From UMGS1124 sp045613165 (GTDB lineage Bacteria; Bacillota_I; Bacilli_A; RF39; UBA660), in contig JAZLAK010000025.1 of NCBI GenBank assembly GCA_045613165.1, positions 1-21,556 of the forward strand: 21,556 nt of DNA, given 5' to 3'. The notes below the pieces were generated by a model. It saw only the letters and a program-made list of their open reading frames with translations, had not been told where the DNA came from and made no database searches. How positions within the stretch are numbered: the first letter of the stretch is position 1; every line of letters starts with the position of its first letter. Of the stretch, positions 7,042 to 14,986 are shown piece after piece. The position numbers were made by a program, and so were the translations under genes.

Positions 7042-7800
7042 GTGACAATATATGTAGACCTAGTTTTTTTAATAAACTTAATTATGGATTTTTATATATT
7101 GTCAGGAGTTAAATTTTTACTAAAATTAGAAACAAAATTAGTAAGAATACTCTTTGGTTCACTTATAGGTTCACTTTCTTTATTTTTATTGTTTTTTCAT
7201 CTTTCTACGTTTTCTTTAAATCTTTTAAAAATAATTATAAGTTTACTTATGGTACTTATAACGTTTGGCAAATATAAATTTTTTAATAGATTATTTTATT
7301 TATATGTTGTCAGTATATTCTTAGGTGGTAGTATATATCTAATAAATGATTCTTTAGGTTATAAAGTAAATGGACTATTATTTATTAATAATGGATATAG
7401 TATCAATTTAATTATTCTCTTAATAATAAGCCCAATGATAATATATTTGTATATAAAAGAATTTTTTAAATTTAAAAAGAAATTAAATACAACATATAAT
7501 GTTACAATAAAAATAAAAAATAAAGAAATAAAATTAGAGGGTTTCTTAGATACAGGTAATAAACTAATAGATCCATACTTCAACAGACCAATAATACTAT
7601 TATCTAAAAAATATATTGTTTTAAAAGGTAACAAAATTATCTATGTACCATTCTCTTCTTTAAATAATAATGGTTTACTAAAATGTATCATCCCGGAATA
7701 TATATTAATAGATAATAAAAAATATGATAATGTTCTTATTGGTATAAGTGAAAATTTAAGTTATGATTGTATACTCAATGAAAGGTTATTTGATATATGA
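7042..7800 (+). CDS. spoIIGA: Sigma-E processing aspartic peptidase SpoIIGA
   Basis: This 252-aa membrane protease removes the pro-sequence of sigma-E in the mother cell after asymmetric division. The N-terminal half holds about five hydrophobic segments, between residues 2 and 137. The C-terminal half is a soluble retropepsin-like domain with the catalytic D-T-G at 170-172 (GFLDTGN) and a conserved DP..NRPI block after it. I chose GTG 7042, which lies five bases after AGGTGA (7031-7036). The in-frame GTG at 7033 is inside that ribosome-binding site. The protein then begins MTIYVDLVFLIN, like known SpoIIGA. Its TGA overlaps the sigE ATG by four bases (ATGA), coupling protease and substrate. 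Confidence 0.9.
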   Translation: MTIYVDLVFLINLIMDFYILSGVKFLLKLETKLVRILFGSLIGSLSLFLLFFHLSTFSLNLLKIIISLLMVLITFGKYKFFNRLFYLYVVSIFLGGSIYLINDSLGYKVNGLLFINNGYSINLIILLIISPMIIYLYIKEFFKFKKKLNTTYNVTIKIKNKEIKLEGFLDTGNKLIDPYFNRPIILLSKKYIVLKGNKIIYVPFSSLNNNGLLKCIIPEYILIDNKKYDNVLIGISENLSYDCILNERLFDI

Positions 7801-8486
7801 AAAAATTAATAGAATTAATTAATAAAATTTTTAAGAAAGAAAATATATGTTTATTTTTAGGTAGTACTGATATTTTACCTCCTCCTTTAAAAGAGGAAGA
7901 AGAAACAAAATACCTTTTAGAGTTTAAAGAAGGTAATATGGAAGCTAGAAATAAACTTATAGAACATAATATAAGATTAGTTGTATTTTTAGCAAAAAAA
8001 TATGAAAATACAGGATATGATTTAGAAGATTTAGTTAGTATTGGTTCAATAGGATTAATAAAAGGAATAAATACTTATAAAATGGATAAAAATATTAAAC
8101 TTGCAACATATTGTTCAAGATGTATTGCAAATGAAATATTAATGTTTTTAAGAAAAAATAAAAAACGTAGAACTGAAATAAGTTTTGAAGATGCTTTAAA
8201 TTATGATGCTGAAGGAAATGAATTACATTTAGAAGATATATTAGGTACTGAAGAAGATATTGTGTATAAAGAATTTGAATCTAAAATAGATAAACGAGCT
8301 CTAGAAAAAGAATTAAATTCTTTAACTGATAGAGAAAAACATATAATGAAATTAAGATATGGTTTAAATAATACAGAAGAATTCACACAAAAAGAAGTAG
8401 CTAATATGTTAGGTATAAGCCAATCGTACATTTCTCGTATAGAAAAGAAAGTGATTAGAAGATTAAAAAGTACTATGAAAGTGTAA
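7797..8486 (+). CDS. sigE: RNA polymerase sporulation sigma factor SigE (pro-form)
   Basis: A 229-aa sigma-70 family factor that directs early mother-cell transcription. A short N-terminal hydrophobic and basic pro-sequence (about the first 20-25 residues) precedes region 2 (NIRLVVFLAKKYENTG, then DLVSIGSIGLIKGI and ATYCSRCIANEILMFLR). The EISFEDALNYDAEGNELHLEDILGTEED block is close to that of SigE. Region 4 carries the helix-turn-helix FTQKEVANMLGISQSYISRIEKK. It overlaps spoIIGA by four bases. In B. subtilis sigG follows sigE; here a terminator and pyk follow instead. Regulation by Spo0A through the upstream promoter is inferred. Confidence 0.93.
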   Translation: MKKLIELINKIFKKENICLFLGSTDILPPPLKEEEETKYLLEFKEGNMEARNKLIEHNIRLVVFLAKKYENTGYDLEDLVSIGSIGLIKGINTYKMDKNIKLATYCSRCIANEILMFLRKNKKRRTEISFEDALNYDAEGNELHLEDILGTEEDIVYKEFESKIDKRALEKELNSLTDREKHIMKLRYGLNNTEEFTQKEVANMLGISQSYISRIEKKVIRRLKSTMKV

Positions 8487-8517
8487 AAAAACATTTATTT
8501 TTATTAAATGTTTTTTT
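8485..8517 (+). terminator. Rho-independent terminator after sigE
   Basis: An AT-only-flanked stem (A7-CATTTA pairing with TAAATG-T7), loop of seven bases, with the T run forming the right arm. It starts in the sigE stop codon. As it is AT-rich and A-flanked, it could also act on the other strand. Confidence 0.78.
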
Positions 8518-8528
8518 GTAATCTAAAC

Positions 8529-8557
8529 TTGACAATTAATGCTATTTTTTATATAAT
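8529..8557 (+). promoter_or_regulatory. Sigma-A promoter of pyk
   Basis: Perfect TTGACA at 8529-8534 and perfect TATAAT at 8552-8557, with 17 bp between. This is the strongest promoter in the window and fits a highly expressed glycolytic gene. Confidence 0.88.
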
Positions 8558-8589
8558 TATTCCTGTTCGCAAAAAAAGGGAGTGGAAAT

Positions 8590-9996
8590 ATGAAAAAAAC
8601 AAAAATTATATGCAGTATTGGACCAGCTAGTACTAATCCAGACGTAATGGAACAAATGGTTAATGTAGGTATGAATGTTGCTCGTATAAATTTTTCTCAT
8701 GCTACAATTGAAGAAAGAGAAAATGTTGTAAATAGTGTTAAAGAAGTTAGAAAAAGAACCGGACAAAATATTGCTATTCTTTACGATACAAAAGGACCTG
8801 AATTTAGAAATGGTGAATTAGAAAATGGTGAAATAGAATTAATTCCAGGTAGTACTATTAAAGTAGTTAAAGAAAATGTATTAGGTAACAGTGAAAGATT
8901 TTCAGTAAACCATCCGGAAGCTATTGATTCATTAAATATAGGAAATATAATTCTTTTAGAAAATGGATTAATGAGTATGGAAGTAATTGAAAAAAATAAT
9001 GACAGCGTAACATGTAAAATAATTAATGGCGGAATATTAGGAAATAAAAAAAGTTTAAGTGTACCAGGTGTACATTTAGATATTCCTTTTATTAGTCAAA
9101 CAGATTATGAAGATATTACATATGCTTGTAATCATGATGGTGACTATTTAGCTCTATCATTCGTTTCAACTGCAGAAGATGTATTAAGAGCTAGAGAAAT
9201 ATTAAAAGAAAATAATAGAGAAGATTTAAAAATTATTTCTAAAATTGAAAGTACTACAGGTGTAGAGAATATTGAAAGTATTTTAAGTGTAAGTGATGGT
9301 ATTATGATTGCTCGTGGAGATTTAGGAGTTGAAGCTCCAATGGAACAATTACCATATTTACAAAAAATGATGATTAAAAAAGCAAGAGAATATAGTAAAA
9401 TTTGTATAGTAGCTACTGAAATGTTAGAATCTATGAAAAAGTCATCAAGACCTACTAGAGCAGAAGTTAGTGACGTAGCAAATGCAGTTATGGATGGAAC
9501 TGATGCAGTAATGTTAAGTGGAGAAACAACAACAGGACATTATCCTATTGAAACTGTTAAATATATGTCAGGAATTTGTGAAGAAACAGAGCGTCATATA
9601 CATTTTGAAGAATTACCAGACTTTAATAGAAAAAATAATATAGTAGAAATGGTTTCAATTAACGCAGCTGCAAGTGCAAATAATTTAGATGCAAAACTTA
9701 TAGTATCATCAACAATGAGTGGATATACAGCAAGAAAAATAAGCAACATTAGACCTGACGCACCAATATTAGCTCAATGTATAAGTGAAAGTGTTGCAAG
9801 AGGGTTAGCATTATATTATGGTGTATATACAAAAATGATACCAGTTTATGATACAACTGATGAAATACTAAATGAATCTTTAAAAAATGCTAAAAACTTT
9901 ATTGATTTAAAAGAAAATGATATAGTTGTTATCACAGGTGGAAGTCATACACTAGAAAATAAAAGTACAAATTTATTAAAAATAGAAAAAATTTAA
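8590..9996 (+). CDS. pyk: Pyruvate kinase
   Basis: A 468-aa glycolytic enzyme converting phosphoenolpyruvate and ADP to pyruvate and ATP in the cytosol. Visible family blocks are KIICSIGPAS at the N-terminus, ARINFSHA, YDTKGPEFRNG, the catalytic-lysine block IISKIES, MIARGDLGVEAP (metal and substrate binding), ATEMLESM, RPTRAEVSDVANAVMDGTDAVMLSGET, and the C-terminal regulatory domain. The length is that of the short form without the extra PEP-utiliser domain found in Bacillus. One mild oddity is PEFRNG where the family usually has PEIRTG. ATG 8590 follows a GGGAGTGG ribosome-binding site. It is monocistronic, with its own promoter and terminator. Confidence 0.96.
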   Translation: MKKTKIICSIGPASTNPDVMEQMVNVGMNVARINFSHATIEERENVVNSVKEVRKRTGQNIAILYDTKGPEFRNGELENGEIELIPGSTIKVVKENVLGNSERFSVNHPEAIDSLNIGNIILLENGLMSMEVIEKNNDSVTCKIINGGILGNKKSLSVPGVHLDIPFISQTDYEDITYACNHDGDYLALSFVSTAEDVLRAREILKENNREDLKIISKIESTTGVENIESILSVSDGIMIARGDLGVEAPMEQLPYLQKMMIKKAREYSKICIVATEMLESMKKSSRPTRAEVSDVANAVMDGTDAVMLSGETTTGHYPIETVKYMSGICEETERHIHFEELPDFNRKNNIVEMVSINAAASANNLDAKLIVSSTMSGYTARKISNIRPDAPILAQCISESVARGLALYYGVYTKMIPVYDTTDEILNESLKNAKNFIDLKENDIVVITGGSHTLENKSTNLLKIEKI

Positions 9997-10003
9997 TGTA
10001 AAT

Positions 10004-10042
10004 AAAAAGTCAGTATAAGTAAAATTATGCTGATTTTGTTTT
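10004..10042 (+). terminator. Probable terminator after pyk
   Basis: A 13-bp stem with G-T wobbles (10006-10018 pairing with 10025-10037), loop of six bases, with a T-rich right arm and tail. It is less perfect than the others in the window. Confidence 0.65.
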
Positions 10043-10061
10043 ATAAAAACAAATTCTAGTG

Positions 10062-10067
10062 TATAAT
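10062..10067 (+). promoter_or_regulatory. Probable -10 element for mraY
   Basis: TATAAT lies 17 bases before the mraY start and follows a terminator. The upstream -35 is poor (TTGTTT 19 bp upstream), so this is a modest-confidence promoter. Confidence 0.45.
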
Positions 10068-10084
10068 TAATTAAGAGGTGGATT

Positions 10085-11077
10085 ATGTTAATTTTAGCAA
10101 AGACAGTATTAGGTATAATGTTAGGTTTTATATTATCATTAATTACTGGGTTAATATCTATTCCTATATTAAGAAAGAAAAAAATAGGACAATGTACTAC
10201 AAGAACATTAAATGAAAGACATATAAAAAAGGAAGGTACTCCAACAATAGGAGGGATAATTTTTATAATTCCAACAATAATAAGTATATTACTATTATAT
10301 TTTAAAGGCAGTTTAAATATAAATCATAATTTAATAATATTAATTATAGTATTTTTATCTTATGCTTTATTAGGATTTATAGATGATTATTTGAAAATAA
10401 AATTTCATAACAACAAAGGATTATCTATAAAAATAAAATTTATAATAGAAGTTTTAATAGCGATAGTATTTTATACAATTTATAAATATAATGGTGGCCT
10501 TACAGATGTAACAATAAGTTTATTTGGATTAAAAATTCAGTTAGGGTATTTCTTTGGATTATTCATTTTATTCTTATTGGTAGGCACAACAAATGCCGTA
10601 AATATTACTGATGGATTAGATGGTTTGTGTGGCGGACTTAGTGCTGTAGCGTTCTTCTCATATGGAGTAATTTCATGGGGTTCATATTGGATAACTGGAT
10701 ATCAAGAAATTGCAATATTCTGTTTTATATTAGTGGGAGCAGTATTAGGTTTCTTAGTATTTAACTCACACCCAGCTAAAGTATTCATGGGTGATACAGG
10801 TTCTTTAGCACTAGGTGGTGCTTTAGCAACAGTAGCAATATTAACAAGACATGAAATAAGTTTAGCAATAGTTGGTGGAGTATTTGTAATAGAAACTTTA
10901 TCAAGTTTAATACAAATTATTGCCATTAAAAAATTTAATAAAAAAATATTCTTAAAAGCACCATTACATCATCATTTTGAACAATTAGATTGGTCAGAAT
11001 CTGACATTGTTAAAATGTTCTGGATAGTGGGATTTATGTTAGGAATGGTTGGAATAATATACGGAGTATGGTTATAA
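10085..11077 (+). CDS. mraY: Phospho-N-acetylmuramoyl-pentapeptide transferase MraY
   Basis: A 330-aa polytopic membrane enzyme transferring phospho-MurNAc-pentapeptide from UDP to undecaprenyl phosphate, making lipid I. Family motifs are GTPTIGG near 51, GFIDDYLK (97-104) with the Mg-binding aspartates, NAVNITDGLDGL (170-181), FMGDTGSLALGG, and the HHHFE loop near the C-terminus. About ten hydrophobic segments are present. ATG 10085 follows GAGGTGG. ftsW lies 63 bp downstream. In most Bacillota murD would sit between them, and it is absent here. Confidence 0.95.
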   Translation: MLILAKTVLGIMLGFILSLITGLISIPILRKKKIGQCTTRTLNERHIKKEGTPTIGGIIFIIPTIISILLLYFKGSLNINHNLIILIIVFLSYALLGFIDDYLKIKFHNNKGLSIKIKFIIEVLIAIVFYTIYKYNGGLTDVTISLFGLKIQLGYFFGLFILFLLVGTTNAVNITDGLDGLCGGLSAVAFFSYGVISWGSYWITGYQEIAIFCFILVGAVLGFLVFNSHPAKVFMGDTGSLALGGALATVAILTRHEISLAIVGGVFVIETLSSLIQIIAIKKFNKKIFLKAPLHHHFEQLDWSESDIVKMFWIVGFMLGMVGIIYGVWL

Positions 11078-11090
11078 CATACTTCTTTTT
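11063..11090 (+). terminator. Weak terminator-like hairpin at the end of mraY
   Basis: AGTATG at 11065-11070 pairs with CATACT at 11078-11083 around a seven-base loop spanning the stop codon, followed by TTCTTTTTG. It may attenuate rather than stop transcription, letting some messages reach ftsW. Confidence 0.4.
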
Positions 11091-11140
11091 GTTTGTAATA
11101 AAATTATAAAATACATATAAAATTTAATAGGTGGGAAAGA

Positions 11141-12226
11141 ATGAATAAATTTGATTATAAACTATTTATAAGTGTAATTATTCTAGCAATATTCGGTTGC
11201 ATTATGATATATTCATCAAGCTATATATGGGCTGAATATAAGTTTAATGATGCTTTTAAATATTTTAAAAATCAATTTGTATTCCTAATATTAGGTAGTA
11301 TATTAATGTACATTTTATCAAAAATAAATTATAACTTTTATAAAAAGAAATCAAATTTAATAATACTATTATGTTTTGTTTTATTAGTATTGGTTCTTAT
11401 TCCTGGGATAGGTGTAGTGAGAAATGGATCGCGAAGTTGGTTTGGTATAGGTGGATTTGGTATACAACCTAGCGAAGCTGCTAAAGTAGGTTTGGTTATA
11501 TTTGTCGCTAAGTATCTATCCAATAATTATTCCATAATGTACGATATAAAAAAAGGAGTATTACCAATAATTTTTGTAATAGGAATATTCTTTATACTTA
11601 TTATGTTAGAACCTGATTTTGGAACTGCAATGGTTATAACGATGGCTTTAGTAGCAATGATATTTATTTCCAAAGTAAAATTATCTTTTTTTATAAAAAT
11701 AGGAGTAGTAGGACTATTAGGAATAGTTGCGTTAATAATAATTGCTCCATATAGAATGGCAAGAATAGTATCTTTCTTAAATCCTTGGAGTGATCCGTTA
11801 GGTAGTGGTTTTCAAATTATACAAAGTTTATATGCAATAGGTCCTGGAGGACTTTTTGGTATGGGATTTGGAAATAGTATACAAAAACATTTTTATTTAC
11901 CAGAACCCCAAACCGATTTTATATTTTCAATAATAAGTGAAGAATTAGGATTCTTAGGAGTATTAATAGTTAGTATATTCTTTATATTTATATTTTATAG
12001 GTGTATAAAAATAAGTCTAAATACTAAAGATTTATTTGGAAAATATTTAAGCTTTGGTCTTAGTTTTATGATGATATTCCAAACAATATTAAATTTATGT
12101 GTTGTTATAGGATTAGTTCCAGTAACAGGAGTAACGTTACCATTTTTATCATATGGAGGAAGTAGTTTATTAGTTTCGATGGCTAGTATAGGTATAATTT
12201 TGAATTTAAGTAGAAATAGAAAATAA
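11141..12226 (+). CDS. ftsW: Septal peptidoglycan glycosyltransferase FtsW (SEDS family)
   Basis: A 361-aa SEDS-family membrane glycosyltransferase that polymerises lipid II at the septum with its partner class B PBP. Visible are MIYSSSY in the first membrane helix, PGIGVVRNGSRSWFGIGGFGIQPSE, EPDFGTAMV, NPW.DPLGSGFQIIQSLYAIGPGGLFGMG, the loop YLPEPQTDFIFSIISEELGFLG and PVTGVTLPFLSYGGSSL. The loop sequence and the neighbouring mraY favour FtsW over RodA, but the two paralogs cannot be separated with certainty here. About ten membrane helices. ATG 11141 is preceded by AGGTGGGAAAG. Confidence 0.85.
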   Translation: MNKFDYKLFISVIILAIFGCIMIYSSSYIWAEYKFNDAFKYFKNQFVFLILGSILMYILSKINYNFYKKKSNLIILLCFVLLVLVLIPGIGVVRNGSRSWFGIGGFGIQPSEAAKVGLVIFVAKYLSNNYSIMYDIKKGVLPIIFVIGIFFILIMLEPDFGTAMVITMALVAMIFISKVKLSFFIKIGVVGLLGIVALIIIAPYRMARIVSFLNPWSDPLGSGFQIIQSLYAIGPGGLFGMGFGNSIQKHFYLPEPQTDFIFSIISEELGFLGVLIVSIFFIFIFYRCIKISLNTKDLFGKYLSFGLSFMMIFQTILNLCVVIGLVPVTGVTLPFLSYGGSSLLVSMASIGIILNLSRNRK

Positions 12227-12252
12227 AAAAATAATTATAATTTATAATTATT
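12227..12252 (-). terminator. Terminator between convergent ftsW and the sugar transferase
   Basis: A near-perfect 11-bp AT-rich inverted repeat (12230-12240 with 12242-12252) overlaps the stop codon of the minus-strand gene. On the minus strand it is followed by a run of seven Ts, so it mainly serves that gene. It may also stop ftsW transcripts. Confidence 0.6.
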
Positions 12253-12871
12253 TCATAATAAACAGCAAGAAAGTTTTAAAAAAAATTTTAATATCAAAAA
12301 AAATATTAGAATTTAAAGCGTAATATTTTTCGCAATTAATACGAGAATTGAAATCAATGAATTTATCACGATTTACTTGCCAATAACCTGTTAAACCAGG
12401 CCTAACATTAGTAATAATATCTAAATTATTTTTTAACAAACTTTTTTCCCTAGGTAAATAAGGTCTAGGTCCTATTATGGACATATCGCCTTTTAAAATA
12501 TTAATAAATTGTGGAAATTCATCTAAACAACTATTACGTAAAAATTTACCGATTTTAGTAATTCTTGGATCATTTTTCAATTTTTGTGTTTTTTCCCATT
12601 CTTCTTTTAATTTTTTATCTTTTAAAATACTTTCTAATTCGTTATCAGCATTGACTATCATAGTTCTAAATTTATACAATTTAAATAATTTTTTATTCTT
12701 ACCATATCTATCTTGAGTATAAAATATCTTATCGTAATCACCAGTGACTATAAAACATATCTTTATTATAGGAATAATAATTAATAATAATATACATCCT
12801 ATAAGAGCAAATAATATATCGAAAAATCTTTTAATAATTATATAAAAATTTTCTTTAATTTTATTTATCAT
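12248..12871 (-). CDS. Polyprenyl-phosphate sugar-1-phosphate transferase (monotopic PGT family)
   Basis: A 207-aa enzyme that moves a sugar-1-phosphate from a UDP-sugar to undecaprenyl phosphate, the first committed step of a capsule, exopolysaccharide or glycoprotein glycan. A hydrophobic re-entrant helix (about 14-43) is followed by the PGT blocks YKFRTM (66-71), DPRITKIGKFLR, the catalytic Asp-Glu of CLDEFPQ (117-118), NILKGDMSIIGPRP (124-137), and RPGLTGYWQV (157-166). The length is that of the small PglC-like core without an extra N-terminal domain. It stands alone on the minus strand, with no other glycan genes in the window, so the sugar and end product cannot be inferred. ATG 12871 has GGAAG seven bases upstream. 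Confidence 0.88.
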   Translation of the reverse strand: MINKIKENFYIIIKRFFDILFALIGCILLLIIIPIIKICFIVTGDYDKIFYTQDRYGKNKKLFKLYKFRTMIVNADNELESILKDKKLKEEWEKTQKLKNDPRITKIGKFLRNSCLDEFPQFINILKGDMSIIGPRPYLPREKSLLKNNLDIITNVRPGLTGYWQVNRDKFIDFNSRINCEKYYALNSNIFFDIKIFFKTFLLFIMK

Positions 12872-12931
12872 CTATACACTTCCATAACTAAATTTACTTA
12901 CACAATATAACATAATAATTTCTATTTTTCA

Positions 12932-12960
12932 ATTATATAAAACTTTTATTATAAAAAACA
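12932..12960 (-). promoter_or_regulatory. Possible promoter of the sugar transferase gene
   Basis: On the minus strand TATAAT sits at 12937-12932, with TGTTTT 17 bp upstream, about 60 bases before the start codon. A second minus-strand TATAAT lies at 12953-12948. The region is extremely AT-rich, so chance matches are likely. Confidence 0.3.
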
Positions 12961-13042
12961 TAAAATAATTAATTAAAAATAATAAATTAATTTAAAAATG
13001 TAAAAATATTATATTTGTTTTTAAATTGAATTAATAAATATA

Positions 13043-13076
13043 TTGACTTTCCTTGATTGGTTATATTATAATCAAG
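13043..13076 (+). promoter_or_regulatory. Promoter of the ABC operon with an overlapping operator-like inverted repeat
   Basis: TTGACT at 13043-13048 and TATAAT at 13067-13072 are 18 bp apart. A perfect 7-bp inverted repeat (CTTGATT 13052-13058, AATCAAG 13070-13076, 11-bp spacer) covers the spacer and the -10. That is where a repressor dimer would block polymerase. The remainder of the 328-bp spacer upstream (12872-13042) shows only the weak minus-strand promoter. Confidence 0.6.
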
Positions 13077-13078
13077 AA

Positions 13079-13199
13079 GACATTTAGCAAAAATACTCGA
13101 AAACTCAAATTCAAAGATAGACAATTTTAATTTCAACATGACGAAACACATATAGAGACATATGAGTTTTTTTGCGTTGTTAGGAAAGGAGATGAAAAA
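13079..13199 (+). promoter_or_regulatory. Structured 5' leader of the ABC transporter operon, possible attenuator
   Basis: About 120 bases of untranslated leader. AAAACTCA at 13100-13107 can pair with TGAGTTTT at 13163-13170. A nested small hairpin (CATAT and ATATG around a six-base loop) stands just before the same T run (13167-13173). AACATGACG near 13135-13143 can alternatively pair with CGTTGTT near 13175-13181. A T-run-ended hairpin about 20 bases ahead of the AAGGAGA ribosome-binding site suggests conditional termination or occlusion. I do not recognise a known riboswitch class. Confidence 0.4.
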
Positions 13200-14183
13200 A
13201 TGTCATTCATCAAAGTCGAAGCTTTATGTAAAAGTTTTAAAGTTGCAAAACGAAATAGTGGCGTCAAAGCAGCTTTAAAGTCGTTTTTCAAAAGAGAATA
13301 CAAAATTGTAGATGCAGTTAAAGATGTTTCTTTTGAAATCGAAAAAGGTGAAATTGTTGGTTATATAGGGCCAAATGGAGCAGGAAAAAGCACTACTATC
13401 AAAATGTTAAGTGGAATACTTAAACCAACCGCTGGAAACATAATAATAGATGGATTAAATCCATTCAAAGACAGACGCAATTATGTTTCTAAAATAGGAG
13501 TAGTATTTGGCCAAAGAAGTCAATTAGCATGGGATATCCCAGCTGAAGACACATTTGATTTACTAAGAGATATTTATAAAATTAATAATAATGAATATCA
13601 AAAAACAAAAGAAGAATTAGTAAATCTACTTGATATTAAAGACATAATAAAACAACCAGTTAGAAGCCTAAGTTTAGGTCAGAGAATGCGTTGTGAAATT
13701 GCAGCATCGTTATTACACAAACCAGAAATATTATTTTTGGACGAACCAACAATTGGACTAGATACAACAAGTAAAAAAATAGTTAGAGAGTTTATTAAAA
13801 AAATTAATAAACAACAAAAGGTTACAATAATTCTAACTACACACGATATGTTTGATATTGATGCTCTAGCCAAAAGAATTATTCTTATAGGAAGAGGTAA
13901 AATTCTTTATGATGGAACTCTTAACAATCTAAAAAGAAAATATGGAAGTTACAAAAATGTAACTGTAAATACAAAAGAAAATATAAAAATAACAAAATTA
14001 AATGGAGTAATAAAAAAAGAAAAAATAAACGGTGGATATAATTTTATAATCGATTCTAATATATTAACTATTTCAAAATTTGTTAATTATTTATCTAAAA
14101 ATTATTATATAGAAGATATTGATATAGATAATGAAAATATAGATGATATGATTTTAAAATTATATGACGAATATAAAATATGA
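13200..14183 (+). CDS. ABC transporter ATP-binding protein (COG4586-like)
   Basis: A 327-aa nucleotide-binding subunit. Walker A GPNGAGKST (57-65), Q-loop region VVFGQRSQL, signature LSLGQ (157-161), Walker B ILFLDEP (177-183) and switch histidine in TTHD (H215) are all present, so it should hydrolyse ATP. A roughly 40-residue N-terminal extension before the core (KSFFKREYKIVDAVKDVSF) and about 90 residues after the H-loop are typical of COG4586 proteins that pair with COG4587 and COG3694 permeases. It overlaps the first permease by four bases (ATGA). The substrate is unknown; relatives are annotated as drug, antibiotic or viologen exporters. The ribosome-binding site AAGGAGA precedes ATG 13200. 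Confidence 0.9.
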   Translation: MSFIKVEALCKSFKVAKRNSGVKAALKSFFKREYKIVDAVKDVSFEIEKGEIVGYIGPNGAGKSTTIKMLSGILKPTAGNIIIDGLNPFKDRRNYVSKIGVVFGQRSQLAWDIPAEDTFDLLRDIYKINNNEYQKTKEELVNLLDIKDIIKQPVRSLSLGQRMRCEIAASLLHKPEILFLDEPTIGLDTTSKKIVREFIKKINKQQKVTIILTTHDMFDIDALAKRIILIGRGKILYDGTLNNLKRKYGSYKNVTVNTKENIKITKLNGVIKKEKINGGYNFIIDSNILTISKFVNYLSKNYYIEDIDIDNENIDDMILKLYDEYKI

Positions 14184-14986
14184 TATCTTACTTAAATTAT
14201 TTTAAATTAAGATTTATAACTAATCTACAATATAGAGCCTCTGCGTTAGCAGGTTTATCTACACAATTCTTCTTTGGATTATTATTTATAATGGTATATT
14301 TAGCTTTTTATAATTCTAATACAGGTTCTACATATCCTATGGAATGGAATGAATTAGTAACTTATATGTGGTTACAACAAGCTTTCTTCGCTCTTATATA
14401 TCCTCTAGAAAAAGACCAAGAATTATTAAATATGATTAGTAATGGAAACTTAGCATATGAACTAATTAGACCTCAAAATTTCTTTTTAAAATTCTATATA
14501 AAAATGATTGCTCAAAAAGTAGTTTCTACATTATTAAGATGTATACCTATAATAATAATTGGTTTTATATTACCATATCCTTATAAATTATCTTTACCTT
14601 TATCTTTCTCACATTTTATAATTTTTATTATTGCCCTTATATTATCTTGTTTATTAATTAGTGCTTTATCAGTTATCATACATTTAATAACTATGTTTAC
14701 AATAGATTCTAGAGGAACAATTAGTATATATAGTGTAATATCAGAAGTGTTTTCAGGGGGTACTATACCAATACCGTTTTTCCCAAATTGGTTAAAAACT
14801 ATTGCATATATTTTACCATTTAGATTTATAGGAGATTTCCCATTTAGGGTTTATTCAGGAAGTATAGAAATAAATGAAGGACTAATTCTATTAGGGCAAT
14901 CACTTATATGGATTATCGTTGTTATATGTTTAGGTTTATTTATATCAAAAATAGCCTTAAAAAAGGCGGTGATTCAAGGTGGTTAA
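14180..14986 (+). CDS. ABC-2 type transporter permease (COG4587-like)
   Basis: A 268-aa integral membrane protein with about six hydrophobic segments. The N-terminus LRFITNLQYRASALAGLSTQFFFGLLF and the block FSGGTIPIPFFPNWLKTIAYILPFRFIGDFPFRVYSG (given in part; residues about 192-229) are characteristic of the COG4587 half of a heterodimeric ABC-2 exporter. It is coupled by four-base overlap to the ATPase and overlaps the next permease by eight bases, so the three form one transcript and probably one complex. Confidence 0.87.
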   Translation: MISYLNYFKLRFITNLQYRASALAGLSTQFFFGLLFIMVYLAFYNSNTGSTYPMEWNELVTYMWLQQAFFALIYPLEKDQELLNMISNGNLAYELIRPQNFFLKFYIKMIAQKVVSTLLRCIPIIIIGFILPYPYKLSLPLSFSHFIIFIIALILSCLLISALSVIIHLITMFTIDSRGTISIYSVISEVFSGGTIPIPFFPNWLKTIAYILPFRFIGDFPFRVYSGSIEINEGLILLGQSLIWIIVVICLGLFISKIALKKAVIQGG

